Origin: Cladopsammia gracilis
Lineage: Eukaryota > Cnidaria > Anthozoa > Scleractinia > Dendrophylliidae
Direction: 5' to 3'
DNA: 64,000 nucleotides
Assembly (NCBI GenBank): GCA_022457155.1
Contig: JAJGOT010000468.1
Location: 186,001 to 250,000 of the forward strand
Positions within the stretch are counted from its first letter, which is position 1. Every line of letters begins with the position of its first letter. The notes beneath the pieces were generated by a model that was not told the DNA's origin, did no database searches, and was given only the letters and a program-made list of their open reading frames with translations. Below are positions 36,218-49,400 of the stretch, one piece after another. A program made the position numbers and the translations under genes.

Positions 36218-36433
36218 AAGGAGATGTTACACGGGACGATTCGAAACGACGAATTTTAGCGCAACAATGTTGCGCTAAAAGTTGACGCCGTGTAACATGA
36301 GCGCGCGGACGATTTTCGTCGAATATTTTTGCGTTGCGAGTTTTTGAAGTTGATTGAAAAACTCGCAAACTTTTAGCGCAACATTATTGCGCTAAAAATC
36401 GTCGTTGCGCATCGTCCCGTATAACACCACCTT
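36218..36433. mobile_element. Small MITE (AAGG-GTTACACGGGACGAT ends)
   Basis: A 216 bp element with inverted ends AAGGAGATGTTACACGGGAC and its near complement on the right. Two internal hairpins are built on TTTTAGCGCAACA and its complement. Confidence 0.75.
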
Positions 36434-36749
36434 AGAAACACCTTGGCGATATTCAATGCGCTTTTTGAGGCGACTACTTTAACTACAATGTCAAATCACC
36501 TCTGTTTAAATACCGTCGATTTTTACTGCGATACAGGGCGATTTGAATGCGATGCGAACGAAGCGCATGCGCCGTCAAAATGAAAGCAACCTTGTGAAAT
36601 CCCCCAGGGATTTTTGATGCGTTTGGCTGCTGGCATTGGTTAACACTCTTTAACATCTCTCAAACGGACCTTTCCTTTTCACTTTAAGTTACATGAAGTA
36701 AAACCTATTTCACACTTAGAGTAAAATTAGAAAAAAAGATCAGTAAAGC

Positions 36750-36826
36750 GTAAACCTCGAACCCGAGTCGTTTGCTTCATAACTAATATCCTTATCCACT
36801 ATACCAACGTGGATTAGCTGCCGGGA
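36750..36826 (-). repeat. tRNA-like sequence (probable SINE head)
   Basis: The minus strand reads GTTGGTATAGTGGATAAGG, an A-box-like region, and about 35 nt later GGGTTCGAGGTT, a near-perfect Pol III B box. The stems do not close into a convincing cloverleaf, so I favour a tRNA-derived SINE or tRNA pseudogene over a working tRNA. Confidence 0.5.
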
Positions 36827-37137
36827 GATGTAATTTTTAACATATTTATAGAGTTTACCCATAACAATAAATGAAAGCTAATCGTTTTCAAATCAGTGCT
36901 TAACCCTAAACACTGTAGATCAATGCTAAACCCCAAAACGCTACTCTTTGCTTAGCCGGATCTCTGTTCTCTCAGTTCTCTGCCCAGTAAAATGGGGTTC
37001 TGTTCTCGTGTACATGTACGTCAGTACTACGGTATAACGATAAAAAATACTACGTTGTGTAAAACCTCATAAGGTGTCCAAGGTCCGTTTGAGAGATGTT
37101 AACGAGTGTTAACCGCTGGCATTGCATGCGTCGCTAT

Positions 37138-37294
37138 AGATGATTTTCACTCACGTGACCTTCAGTCCTGTGGGATTCAAATGACAAAGGCCAGGGCGGC
37201 CATGTTGGTGCACATAACAAAAGAAGTTCATTAAAATTCTTTTGTAGGTGTGCATCAACATGGCCGCCGTGACGTAATGTGAAAACGACCTATA
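37138..37294. mobile_element. GGCGGCCATGTTGG hairpin element, copy 2
   Basis: Arms containing GGCGGCCATGTTGGTGCACA and GCATCAACATGGCCGCC flank a short loop with AAAATTCTTTTGTAGGTG. It is the reverse orientation of the copy nested near 15.1 kb. Confidence 0.8.
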
Positions 37295-38177
37295 GAAGGA
37301 CCTATGCTTACGTTTTCTGCTCATGTGCACACATTAGCATAAACAATCCAACTAGCAACAAATAAATGAACTTCAGAGGTACAACCTTCTGTTGAAAAAC
37401 AGGTTTAAATGTTAGGCGAGACAGAAGATCCACAGAACACGATAAGACCCTGGGCCGAGTTCTTCGAAGTATGATTAGCGGTAATCCAGAGTTAATTACC
37501 ATGACAACTTATATGTTCGGTTGACAGTTAACCCAGGATTAGTGCTAATCGGGCTTTGAGCAACACGGCCCTGGAGGCGAACAGAGAAGCCGCATGGGAC
37601 ATCATCGGAAAGACAAAGAAACAAAGCAATCCATGGTTGGGTGATAAAACGCCTTCTCTCGCAGAGAGAATTAAAATAAGAAGAGATAAATTCGAAACAG
37701 CTTCGCAAACTTAGTATACTCTGAACATTTGAGCATCATAGGATAAATAGTGTTCGAGAAATTACCTTTATATGGCTGGGGGACAACTCTTGCCACCCAG
37801 CCATACATTCAGTGTAAGTTATACAGTTTTTAAAAGCTATTTTTTCAGAGAATATTCAATACATCGGACTAATATTTGCAATGGATACCAAGTATGACAT
37901 GCTTTTTGGTAGCAGTTTAAGACTGATTCGCACGACGACGCAAACGAGAGAGCATTCCAAGATGGCGGACAAAGATGGCGGACGTCGGCGGACGATGACA
38001 CCATGCATGGTTTCAACTTCAACCGTGAAGGCAAGGAACGAGAATTTTTTTCACCTTGCGTTTGCATTGGCGTTACCTCGGTTCACACGAAATGACGTGT
38101 TTGATTGCGTTTGCATCTTTATTGTTTGATTAAATGCTAATGACGCAAAAAGGAAACAACGACGTCGGCAAAGATTT

Positions 38178-38332
38178 CTCCCCTATTGATGGTTTGCAAC
38201 CATTCCCAAAGGAATTAACGAACAAAAGACATGGCGGCCATGTTGGATGACACAACAATAGAAGCCAATGAGAAATCTTTTGTTGACTGTCATCCAACAT
38301 GGCCGCCGTGACGTAAGGTGCAAACCACCTAT
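38178..38332. mobile_element. GGCGGCCATGTTGG hairpin element, diverged copy 3
   Basis: The arms carry ATGGCGGCCATGTTGGATGA and CATCCAACATGGCCGCCGTG, with the outer ends GGTTTGCAACCA and GCAAACCACCTAT. Same architecture as the copies near 15.1 and 37.2 kb but with a different loop. Confidence 0.75.
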
Positions 38333-38454
38333 ACTACATTTTAAAATCGCACTAAAATCGCCTTAAGCAAAAAACCGCCCTTGGCGTACAAAAAAAGTCT
38401 CTGCTGAAATCACATTAACAATCGCAGGTGAAATTACCGTAAAAGGCCGGTTAT

Positions 38455-38935
38455 GTGGATAAAATCCTACAGTGTGACCATTCAGATGAAAGCCATTGAG
38501 CAGCACTTTCATGTAGTACTGTTTATTACGCTGTACAAGGTTGTTCTAGCTTTTAAGACAGTGGGTGAAATCCTAAAATGTGACCATTCAAATGAAAGCT
38601 GTTGAGCAGCACTTTCCTGTGGTACTGTTTATTATGCTGCACAAGGTGGTTCTAACTTTTGAGTCTGTGAGTGAAATCCTAAAATGTGACCATTCAAATG
38701 AAAGCTGTTGAGCAGCACTTTCCTGTGGTACTGTTTATTATGCTGCACAAGGTGGTTCTAACTTTTGAGTCTGTGGATGAAATCCTAAAGTGTGACCATT
38801 CAAATGAAAGCTACTGAGCAGTACTTTCCTGTGGTGCTGTTTATTATGCTGTACAAGGTGGTTCTAACTTTTAAGTGTGTGGAAATAAAAGCTACTGAGC
38901 AGTACTTTACTGTGATACTGGCACTGTGGATGAAA
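38455..38935 (+). repeat. Satellite-like array, about five ~104 bp units
   Basis: Units contain GTGACCATTCAAATGAAAGC, GAGCAGCACTTTCCTGTGGT and ATTATGCTGCACAAGGTGGT. Same family as the array at 23.4-24.1 kb; the last unit is truncated. Confidence 0.92.
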
Positions 38936-39187
38936 TCCAACAAACTGGCTATTTGTTATGGTTACGTATATGCTGCAAACGACGTTTCTAATTTTTGGAA
39001 TTTGTGGATCTCTTCTTTCGTTCTTTTGTGCAGGTTTGCTATAAACCGAGTTCATGTGAAGTTTTGGCTTCTTTTTGAAAATCTGGAACAAGTACCCCTG
39101 ACTATTTACAAAATCTATTTCAAATTGGATTACAATAGTAAAACACTCGAACGCGCCACTCCCGTACCAAGAGGCATGGTTCTTTAA

Positions 39188-39497
39188 GGCCCGTTTACAC
39201 ATGCGATTTTTGTCGCGCTCTCCAATGCAACTTTTGTCGAAAGTGTAAACTAGCGGTAATTTCCTGTGCGATTCGGGTGTGTCATTTGCTTTGATTTGCT
39301 GTGACTTCCCCAAAATCGCCGTCAAGTTGCATCAGGCTTCGAACATGTTCGAAACCTCTGCGATATTGTCCGATAAGTCGCGCCCAAAATCACACTGAAA
39401 TCGCCGCCCGTTTACACAGCGATTTGAAGATGCAACTAGCACGAGACAAAAATTGCATCGACAAGTGCGACAAAAATTGCACAAAAAAATAATCGCC
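39188..39497. mobile_element. GGCCCGTTTACACA MITE, copy 2
   Basis: Starts GGCCCGTTTACACATGCGAT after TTTAA, contains the central CGAACATGTTCGAAACC palindrome, and ends near AATCGCC before TTTA. About 310 bp, non-coding. Confidence 0.75.
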
Positions 39498-40188
39498 TTT
39501 AGTGTCAGCACACGTAGCAAGGGAGCTACGTTCACTCTCTGGTGGACTTAAACGCGCACGCTCTTGGGACGAGATCGGCGAGCGCGCTAAAGTTGGTCGC
39601 TGTGCGGAATCTCTCCTCCCCACCTGTGCCACAACGAAGTTTTTGCGCACCTCTTTCGCTTCTCGCTCGAGAAAAAGGGACCACTCCTACTTTAACTTCT
39701 AATCTGTTAAAAATCTATAGATCACGAAATTCATTTTTTTCCAACTGTAAGAAAACGTTTCTCCAAAGATCAGCCGCTTCATGGGTCTAGATTTTTGAGA
39801 CGCTGATTGAATTGGAGTCACGTAAATGTTTGCATCGGAGGCGAGCATGACATCTCAGGCTGGCGTGATACCGCAAGTTAAAGTGACATTATGGCCTAAG
39901 AGCTAGAGAAGGGGTAATAATTTCCAGAAGGACAAATTTCCCTTAGTTGCACTAATACAGGCGCATCTCCACTCACGCTGACACCTCTCCTTAGCGACAA
40001 CTCAGTTGTGGCCCTAGCAACGTACACCAACTCTACGTTTTATCTTCATATAAGCGGACACTTTCTCTCATGCTTGACAATAGCGTCCGGCGCCTTATAG
40101 ACGGCTAATTTTTGGGTAAATCATAGAAAATTTAGCTTTTAAAATCTACTGAGAAACCTTCCTCCTGCTGACAAAAATGGCGTGTCCT

Positions 40189-40337
40189 TCAGTAGCGGAT
40201 CCAGGGGAAGGGCTTGAGAGGCCCGCCCCCTACCCCTCCCCTCAGTCTCTAACATTTTTACTATCCCCTCCCTCTGACTCAGTCCCCCCCCCCCCCCCCC
40301 CCCCTCCGTTAAGATGCAGTGTGGATCCGCTACTGTT
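40189..40337. mobile_element. MITE with CAGTAGCGGATCCA ends
   Basis: The inverted ends CAGTAGCGGATCCA and TGGATCCGCTACTG bound ~150 bp that include a 21-base C run (40284-40304). CAG-starting ends of this kind are typical of hAT-type elements, but no clean 8 bp duplication is visible. It lies about 130 bp past the GALNT-B stop codon, possibly in its 3' UTR. Confidence 0.7.
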
Positions 40338-40464
40338 CTTGGGTAGTGATGCAAAGTGTGTCTTGGGGATGTCTACTCACATACAAGAAGATAGGTTTTT
40401 GTTACGACTTGTGAATATGGTGGGAGCTTAAATAATCTGTCACTGGCGGACAATGAAGCAACTT

Positions 40465-43400
40465 TTATGCGTCTTTGTACTTGGAAAACAGCCATTTCTG
40501 TGTGTCACGTCCGTCGCACGGGTTCATAACAGCGTACTGACCACCGGCTTCTCCTTTATCCAGACACTGACCTGTACTCGAATGCTTGATAATTCCCTAC
40601 AAATGCAAAGGGAAGATTACGTTAACTCTTTCGTTCTCAACAGTGGGAAAGTTAAGGCGCGGTGGTCTAGTGGTTAGCGCGTCGGACTTTCAACCTGGAA
40701 GTCGTTGGTTCGGGCCTGGTGTGCGTTTCTCGAAGCCACCGAAGACTTTTGGGGCCCGAAAGCAATTTTTTAAATGTAGTTTCTAACGAAAGGCGTTGAA
40801 CATTTTAGCTCACAAATCAGCTAAAGTTGTATAGTAAACGTAACATTTTATTGCTTAGCTTTCAAATTCAACAAAAACCGAATCTTTATTGGTAAACATT
40901 CTGCACGTTAACACAGCTTTTCGGGACTTTCGAGAAACGCACGCCTGGTCTCTGCCGTCGTGTTGTTTCCTTAGACAAAAAACTTTGCTCCACGTTGTCT
41001 CCCTCTAACCCGGTGTATAAATGGATAACCTTGCGATGGACTAGAATCCCATCCTGCGGGAGTAGTCACACTCTCAGTCGCTTCATGCTATAGATTATTG
41101 ATTATGGCCGTGAGCTTGCTTTAAGCTTACTTATTATCTTGAAATTGGAAGAAACCATCGCCAAAAGTAATAGAAGCAAACGAATACGAACTAAACAGAA
41201 AAAATAACGGCGAGAAAGGTCAAAATTTCACAAGAATGGCAAGTTTGATTTCTTGTCCGCCAGTCAATAAATCAAATTGCATGAACTGTACTCCACTTCA
41301 ATCCTTGCAATCCTGCACTTTATCTGCAAACAACAGCGTTTGTTTTGCGCTGTAGAATATCTTTTATCCAACAAGGTTGCATATCTGGTGGCATTTGGCG
41401 TGGAAATACGCTAAGCGAAATTTTGCTATTTCCGCGGAACGTTCCTTTACGCTCCGGCAGTTGTGAGCCATTAGGCTCAGATACCACGCACCTCCTCAGA
41501 ACCTCTAATTTCATTGGATCCGGTTATCACCCACACGTATTGTTTTCAGGGCTAGGGTCCATTGTTCTGTTGTTTGTTCTATTGTTTTCACAGCCAATAA
41601 TGTGAGGAGTTCCGAGAAGTGCATACCGCCTCACTAGGCTTGTGACCACTTACCAACAGTGGAAAAACGGAGTCAAAATATAAATTGGAAAAAAAAAAAA
41701 AACATCTGAAAGTACTTGTCAAATTTTTTCTTTCCTTTCGCTGAAAGTCAATAACATCTACAAACTTACAGATTTCCTGTCATGTTCCCATTTTTGGTTG
41801 CCTCCCATTCCGTGACATTTGAGAATCTCAACTGGTGCACCGGCATAAGACTTAGATACGTCCAAACAGTTTTCTTCCTCAAATATTATCTCGCCTTTTG
41901 ACGACAGAAACAGCATCTAAAAGAAAAAGAAAATATATTTAAAACATTTTCCCCAGAAACTTTGCGCAGAAGTTTGATGTATAGAGGATATTACATACCC
42001 GCGTGTGGGTACGAATTTTATCGTCAAGTGTTGATAACATCTCTCAAGAGTGAGCGAATTTGTATCCTCAAGTGGACTAATACTCTGTTTATTATACAGG
42101 TATCGATGAAATATCAAGAGAGAAGGTACTTTTTACCGCTTCAATTTAATTGCAGTTTTTTAATCACAGTTTATAGTTGATGCACTGATCTAAAATCAGG
42201 CGTTTCTCCTCCTTTAAACCTTCAAATGTCATGAAAAATAGTCAATTTTTGGGACTAAATAACATTTCAAATCGGATTAATGTAACGGTACAAAATTTTC
42301 ATTTAGGGAGAAATATACGGAATACACAGACGGAATAGCATCATTCGCCGAAGTCAGTCACTTTTGTGCGTGCGTTTAAGAGTTTAATTAGCAAAACAAC
42401 GCTTTTGCACGTGCGTTAAAGAGTTTAATTAAATCCATTTTGAAATCACTGGTGATCCTTGGAATCTGATTGGTCCAAAATGGTGCAATTTATTTCCAAA
42501 TTGCACCATTTTGGACTCTAAATTGCATCATTTTAAAATGGTGCAATTTATTTCCAGATTGCACCATTTGAAATCACTGGTGATCCTCTTATTACAATAT
42601 TACACTTTTTTGTGCAATATTGGGGGATTTCAAAATGGATGTAATTAAGTGGTAATTAGCAAAACAACACTTTTGCACGTGCGTTAAAGAGTTTCATTAG
42701 CAAAACAACACTTTTGCACGTGCGTTAAAGAGTTTAATTAGCAAAACAACGGTTTTGCACGTGCGTTAAAAAGTTCAATTAGCATAAAACCAACAATTTT
42801 AAATTGTGTTTTCATGACTATTGAAAGAGCTTGCTTTATTTTCTTGAAATACGAAGAAAAAAATCCCCAACAGTGATGTTCAAAACGCAAATAAATATCA
42901 ACTAAAGAGACAAAACAATGGCTAAAAAAATTCAAAATTCCACAAGAATGGCAATTTTAATTTCTTGACCGCCTGTCGCGAAATCAAATTTGATGAACTG
43001 TAATCCACTTCCATCACTGTAAAGGCCCGTTTAAGGCCCGTCTACACAGGCGATTTTTGTCGCACTTGTCGATGCAAATGTTGTCGCGCGCCAGTCGCAT
43101 CTTCAAATTGCATGTGTAAACGGGCGGCGATTTCAGTGCGATTTGGGCGCGATTTGTCGCGCGATGTCGCAAAGGTTTCGAACATGTTCGAAACCTGATG
43201 CAACTTGGCGGCGATTTTTGGGAAATCGCAGCAAGTCAAAGCAAATGTCGCACCCGAATCGCACAGGAAATCGCCGCTAGTTTACACATACGACAAAGTT
43301 GCATTGGAGAGCGCGACAAAAATCGCATCAAAAATCGCATGTGTAAATGGGCCTTAAATGTTACACTTTACCTCCAAACTACTGCTTCTGTTTTGTTTTT

Positions 43401-46400
43401 AATCCCAGTAAGTTGTATATTTGGTGGTATTTGGCGATATATTATCGAAATAAGGTAAAATATAAGCGAAATTTTGTTGTTTCAGCTGTGCACCGAATTT
43501 GCATATGTCAAAAGGGTAATTTAAAACCTTATACAGACTATGCGCTTTTTTTCCTTGTAGTTTCGCTTGCCAAATTAAGATTAAGCTTTTCCAAACTCTC
43601 TGCCTTCATTTCCAAGTATTCGACCACCCTATTTTAGCAAACATAGACCAGAACTCGAAGCGTTTGTACGGTACTTACAGTGCACTCGCGAGATACGAGA
43701 CACATCTCGAGAGAAACAAGACGCGTCTTGCGAGACGGTAGTAACTCACATTTTGAGCGGCACTGTATTTACTAAGAATATTATCTTGCGGCCTAAACTT
43801 CCAGTGATCTACACAAACCTGGTTGCCTCCTTGTCCGTGGCATATATAAACTCCCATGCGAGCTGAATGTTCGGGTTTGGCTCCAAGTGAATCAAGACAG
43901 AAACCACTGGCAGGGTTACGAACCTAAGCAAACAAAAAGAAACGTTCTTTCGTTCAGCAAATGAATAAACGGGTTCGTTTCTAAAGAAACTGTGATGGGG
44001 GACTGAAACATGAAAATTCGTTTTTGTTTATCGGAGTTGGTAATGTAAATTAAGAAAGGAGTTTAGCTCTAAACAAATGCTTCGACGATCTACTAGCTTG
44101 AATTGTCCGAAGATGGAATCATGTTTCAAAATAAGCACTTTGATAGCTCTATATCCCTCCAAAAACGCTTGACTTGCAGCGTTACGCAGCCACAAATGCG
44201 GTCTTGACCACTGTTTGAGAAATGTGAAACGTGTCTTTAGCAGCAAACCGCGAAAAAATGCAGAGAAAAACGATTTTGCAAACCGTTTTCTCTGCTAAAC
44301 ACAACAAAATTTGACGTAGATGGCGTTACAGCGGCCGTGTAGCCGCGGGAAGCACGCGAAAAATAAAGCGAAGCTTTGGTTTCAAAATTCCTAAAATCCC
44401 GGATGTTGCGCTACGTCGTATGCGCATGTTGGGCGATATCGTACGCGCCCGCGAGCTAACCATGCACCACGTCGAACGCGCCCGCAAAACATTTCGCTAG
44501 CCATGACCATGAAAATTGACAGGCATGGTTCTATGAGTATGGAGCTCCGCTATAAATCAGGCCCCATTCTTACCTCTCCACTGGCAGGCGGGTTTAACTC
44601 CGGCATCTGTACATCCGGGTACACGTTCTCTATGTACCACTTAAAGCTTTTGCAGCCTAGTTTCTTTCGGAGTTCTACTCGCTTGCTGATGTCTCCATAC
44701 TCCATGTTCCTTGCCTGAGGCTTCTTGTTATAATACAGTTCCTTGTATTCATCCATCCATACTTCCGCCAGGCGATTGAAGTTCTTATTCAGTGTTTTCT
44801 CTACTCCATCCGGGAACTTGTAAGGGCTTGTGTATTTCCTGAACACGTGACCAACACGTGAGCAGGGCACGATTTCGAGGCGCCCACCACACATCCAGAC
44901 CTGACAAAGAAATAAAAAAATATTAGCATACAAGTTTCGAAAATCTTCGGGAGAGCTTCGGTAATCCGCGAGAATTATTCGGTTATCTTCGGAATCATAT
45001 TCGCAAATCTTCGGGCCGGCTTCGAGCTGTAATCTGCAAGTAATGTTTGACATTTTTCATAACTCTTTGTTATTCTTCGGGTAAGTAGTCAAACTAGTCA
45101 GTTACAGTACAAACACCATTGAATATTTGTTCCGTTTGAGTGTTTTTTTTAGGGGGGGGGGGGGGGGGGGGTGGGGGGTGGGGGTGGGTGTACGACACTG
45201 AGTGAAGTTAGTGATATTTGCCTTAGTTTAGTTACTCGATGCCCTGAAGCACTCGATGTTTTGAAGCGTACAAGAGACAGTTGCACGTTTCAACCCACTT
45301 ATGGATTTCTGGTGAAAGCTAATACAGTTTGAACTTTTCGTTTCTTTTAGTTGACCATATTTCGTACCCAAAACCACATTTCTTTTATCCCACAAAAAAA
45401 GGTGTTAAATTTTACCATGTTACGAAAATTTGAGACGACATTTTGCTAATGAAAACTGTAGTTATTAATCTAAATTATTACGAATTTTGAGGTCTTCCGA
45501 AAGGCTTTCCACTGAAACGATTTGTTGGGCGCTCCTGAATTTTGGTAACGACAAGGCGGTGAAGGTCACTTGTACGTCTTACCCTGAAGGAAAGCTCAAG
45601 ATTTTCACCTCCCCATATGTCCATCTCTTCATCATACGAGCCGATATCAAAGAAATACTGCCTGTGAATGGAGAATAAACCTCCGGCCATTGTTGGAGTC
45701 CTGTAACAGACAAAAAAAGGCAGGTTTGTGAGGTTAAATGCGCAGAACAACATACATAATCTTCATGACTCGATGTTACAGTTAGAGTTGTAGTCAGAAC
45801 TATTTTTTAACGTCAAACAACAAACTGAAACTCTGTGTTTCAGCTTTAAAACCGATGTTTCACTTAACGATTCTTAACGACGATTTTTAGTGCGAGATTG
45901 TTGCACGAAATGTTGATGTTATTGACTTGATTCAATAATATTGCCTTGCGTCCGGGAAGCAAGATGTTTTTTCGCGTGGCTAGACTGGGAAACATTTGCG
46001 TCCGCAACAAATGTTTCTGGTGCGGATAAACTGGGGAACATTTCTGTCCACAACAACTGTTTCTGTCGCGACTAAACTGGGAAACATTTGCGTCCACAAC
46101 AAATGTTTCTGGTGGGGCTAAACTGGGAAACATTTACCTTGCGTCCGCAACAAATGTTTCGCGCGAATAACCTGGAAAACATTAGCTTCCTTAACAAATG
46201 TTTCTCGCGTGGCTAAACTGGGAAACATTTGCGTCCTCAACAAATGTTTCTTTCGTGGGTAAACTGGGCGACAGTTGCGTCCTCAACAAATGTTTCTTTC
46301 GTGGCTAAAGTGGGAAAGATTTGCGTCCTCAACAAATGTTTCTTTCGTGACTAAAGTGGGAAAGATTTGCGTCCTCGACAAATGTTTCTTTCGTGGCTAA

Positions 46401-49400
46401 AGTGGAAAACATTTGCGACCACAACAATGTTTCCGCAACAATATTTCCTCGTTTAGCCAGGCCCCAAGATTATATCTCCAACTTTCTAAGCTTCCTCGAA
46501 ATTTGCAACTGCTGCCAAAGAACGCGACTTCAACAATACCACAATGTAGCTACTTCGTTTACCTGATAGGATCAGTATGGTCCTTCCTCAGCTTCTGCTC
46601 CTCCGGTGGAATCCCCTTCCACTTGAAAAACAAATCCCAACCAAATCCGCCTCTCTGGTCAGCATTTGCAGATCCCTGGTATGAAAACGTGTCAGCATTC
46701 AGCACCTCAATTGCTGGGCACACAACATTGGAGCGCGATGCTGCTATTCGCGCCAGCAAAGGCTCCACCCAGCCTGGGGTCGCCTCGCAATGGGAGTCCA
46801 GGAATGTAAGGACCTCACCCGTAGCTGCCTTGGCACCTTTAAGGCGTGCACGTACAAGCCCCTCGCGTTTGGTGTTCCTTATTACTTTCACCTTGCTCAT
46901 TGTGGCAACATGATCGTCCAATGGTTTTCCAAGTCTTTCTGCAAGGAAAAGAGTAATAAATTTACAATAAGTGCGGTTTTCAATCGAGTGTTGAAAGCAA
47001 TTTCGTGAATTGCTTTGGTTTTGCATTGCTAAGCTTTGTGATTGGCTATTGCGCCGCTATAAAATCTTGTGCCACTTTCTTAACAAAGCAGGGGTGAACC
47101 AAAACCAATCGTGACTACATAATTGTTTGCACACGTTTTCCCGCGCTTTGCTCCGGCTACATGTACATGCATTTTCTTTCAGTTCTGATTGGTTCATTGG
47201 ATTGTCTGTGTCCGTTGTGATTGGACAGTATAATTACTTTGGTTTTGGTTTTACTTACAAGGTCTTCTATGATTTGCTGAGAAAACAATAGAACAAACAA
47301 CACAACAATGTACCCTAGCCCTGAAAACAATAGAGCTGTGTGACATCCAGGTCCAATGAAATAAGAGGTTGTAAACAGCTGTGTGAGTATTTTACATGTC
47401 ATTCATCAGAGCTGCATGTACAAGTATTATGTATGACTCTAGTAAAATTTGTTTTCAGTGACCTACAGTGTATGACCAGGAAGTTTCTTGTTGATTTTAA
47501 CTACAGGAATTTCAATTTTCCTTGCTGTACATGTACTTCCATTTCAATTTTCAATATGCTTTGAACTGAAACATTCTCAAGTGCAAGCCATTTGTCTAAT
47601 TTATTTCATGAGAGGTTGGTCGAGCGAGAAGCTTATTACTCCTCAAAACTCAAAACTCAAAAGACTCATCTCGAAACTCAACTTGAGACTTGCTGTTTGA
47701 AATTTTCGAGAATAGGGTATTAAGGTGAGAGGATTGGGACGGTAGGGACTGTCCACTTATATTTGAGTGGTACTGTATGTTATGTCATTTTAACCCTAGG
47801 GGTATAAATCCCACTGTCTACTTACCATCCTCGCTGAAGTCATCCACAACAATAACTCCACTTAGCAGGTCAGGAGGTGTCCTATTGATGACACTGTGAA
47901 TAGTGCGCAGGAGAACAGATAGTCGCTCCTTGTGAAAGCAGATGATGACAGTGGTTGTGGGCAGCTTGCTTGGATAAGACTGGAATTTAGCTTTGCAACT
48001 GCAAAAAAAAAAGCATTCATTAATACTCACTCATCCACGACCAGATGACACTATAGTTGATGGTTCTCGTCCCTGCTCCGAGGGTTTTTCTGTGAATGGT
48101 TTACCTCCATCCACAAAAACCAACATTTCTAAATTCCAACAGTGGAAGAGCCACTTTATGGATTTCTGCCAAAATTCTCATTTTATTATTTCACTAGAAG
48201 CTAAATCTACATGTATATTGAAAATATATTTTGATTTTCTTCTATTGAAACACTATGTAGATTTTATCAAGCAAATAAAAAAAATATATATATGTCATGT
48301 AGATGTACCAGCTTTATCTACAGTGTATCATATTTCAGGGGTGTTATGTCTTATTTATAGAATTGTCATTAATAAAAGAATACTTTTGTTATGACCATAA
48401 TAATTATGAATTATTATTTCATATTTTTTATCTTTTGAGAGGGTCAACCTTAAACTCCCCTTCAGGCCACCTTCATTGTGTTTTATATTAAGCATTTCTG
48501 ACTACATCTTGCAATACCAGCAAACACAATAATGCCTTTACAGTGTAATTCATTTGTTACTACATGAAATCATACAGTATTTTATTATTGCACACTTTAA
48601 ATAGGATAATTTAAGTAATGTAACATGAATTAACAAACACAAGGAAGAAGATTTCTAAGGGTTTTTACCCCTTTCATTCCTGAGTAATTTTTTTTTTACC
48701 CTAGCTTTTATCCAAACATGTAATAAGACCTTAATGGCCATGAATGATATAAATGTAAAGGTCTTGATGAGTACAGTTCTTATTACTCATGCGCGTAGCG
48801 GCATGAGGTAAGGTTCCGGCTCCGTTTTTCTTGTTATTATTTTTACTTTTTGCGTCACGATTTTGCATGCAAATTTATGCACGCATATTTTAAATTGTAC
48901 ACTTCCGGTTCATATATCATGAAACTAACTTACGCATGCGCATGAGTATAGGCTGCTAGGAGCCTCTTGTTTGATATGAAAACTGGGGAAGGAAATCATG
49001 GCTTTGACATAAACAGGCTGAAAATGTCACAGTCAAAAACTTCAGAAATGCCTCAACTTTCAGACATACATCTAGGTATACCCTAGCCTGTGAACAGGCC
49101 TCCTTGTGGGGGTATGACGAAAGTAGATGGCGGCGAAAAGAAAAGTCGGCGAATGAAGCGAGCCGCGGGAAAACTGGGGAGAGGGGAAGAGGCGGGGAGG
49201 CCTGTAGACAAACCATTGATGCCGCCGTTCCAGATCACCAACTGTGCACTAGATTCTAGTGCAAACGCTGATTGGTCAGATCGCCGACTGTTGACACATT
49301 CTGTTGACAAATTTGCGGTCATTTTGATATCCGCGCGCCGACATGCGATCAAAATTTGCATATCGCACCGCAAAATAGAAATATGTTTGACGGCCGGTTC

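Larger units (their letters stand above)
32180..40464. other. Repeat-rich intergenic block between the GPCR and GALNT-B
   Basis: The two neighbouring genes converge on this block. No gene is supported. It holds at least eight MITE-type elements, a tRNA-like sequence, a satellite array and two NGGCGGCCATGTTGG-type hairpins, entered separately. Short open frames near 33.9-34.1 and 37.9-38.1 kb match nothing I recognise. Confidence 0.5.

Noticed and set aside
45955..46440. CRISPR-like repeated array
   Set aside because: The units are contiguous with no unique spacers, and the window is animal nuclear DNA.
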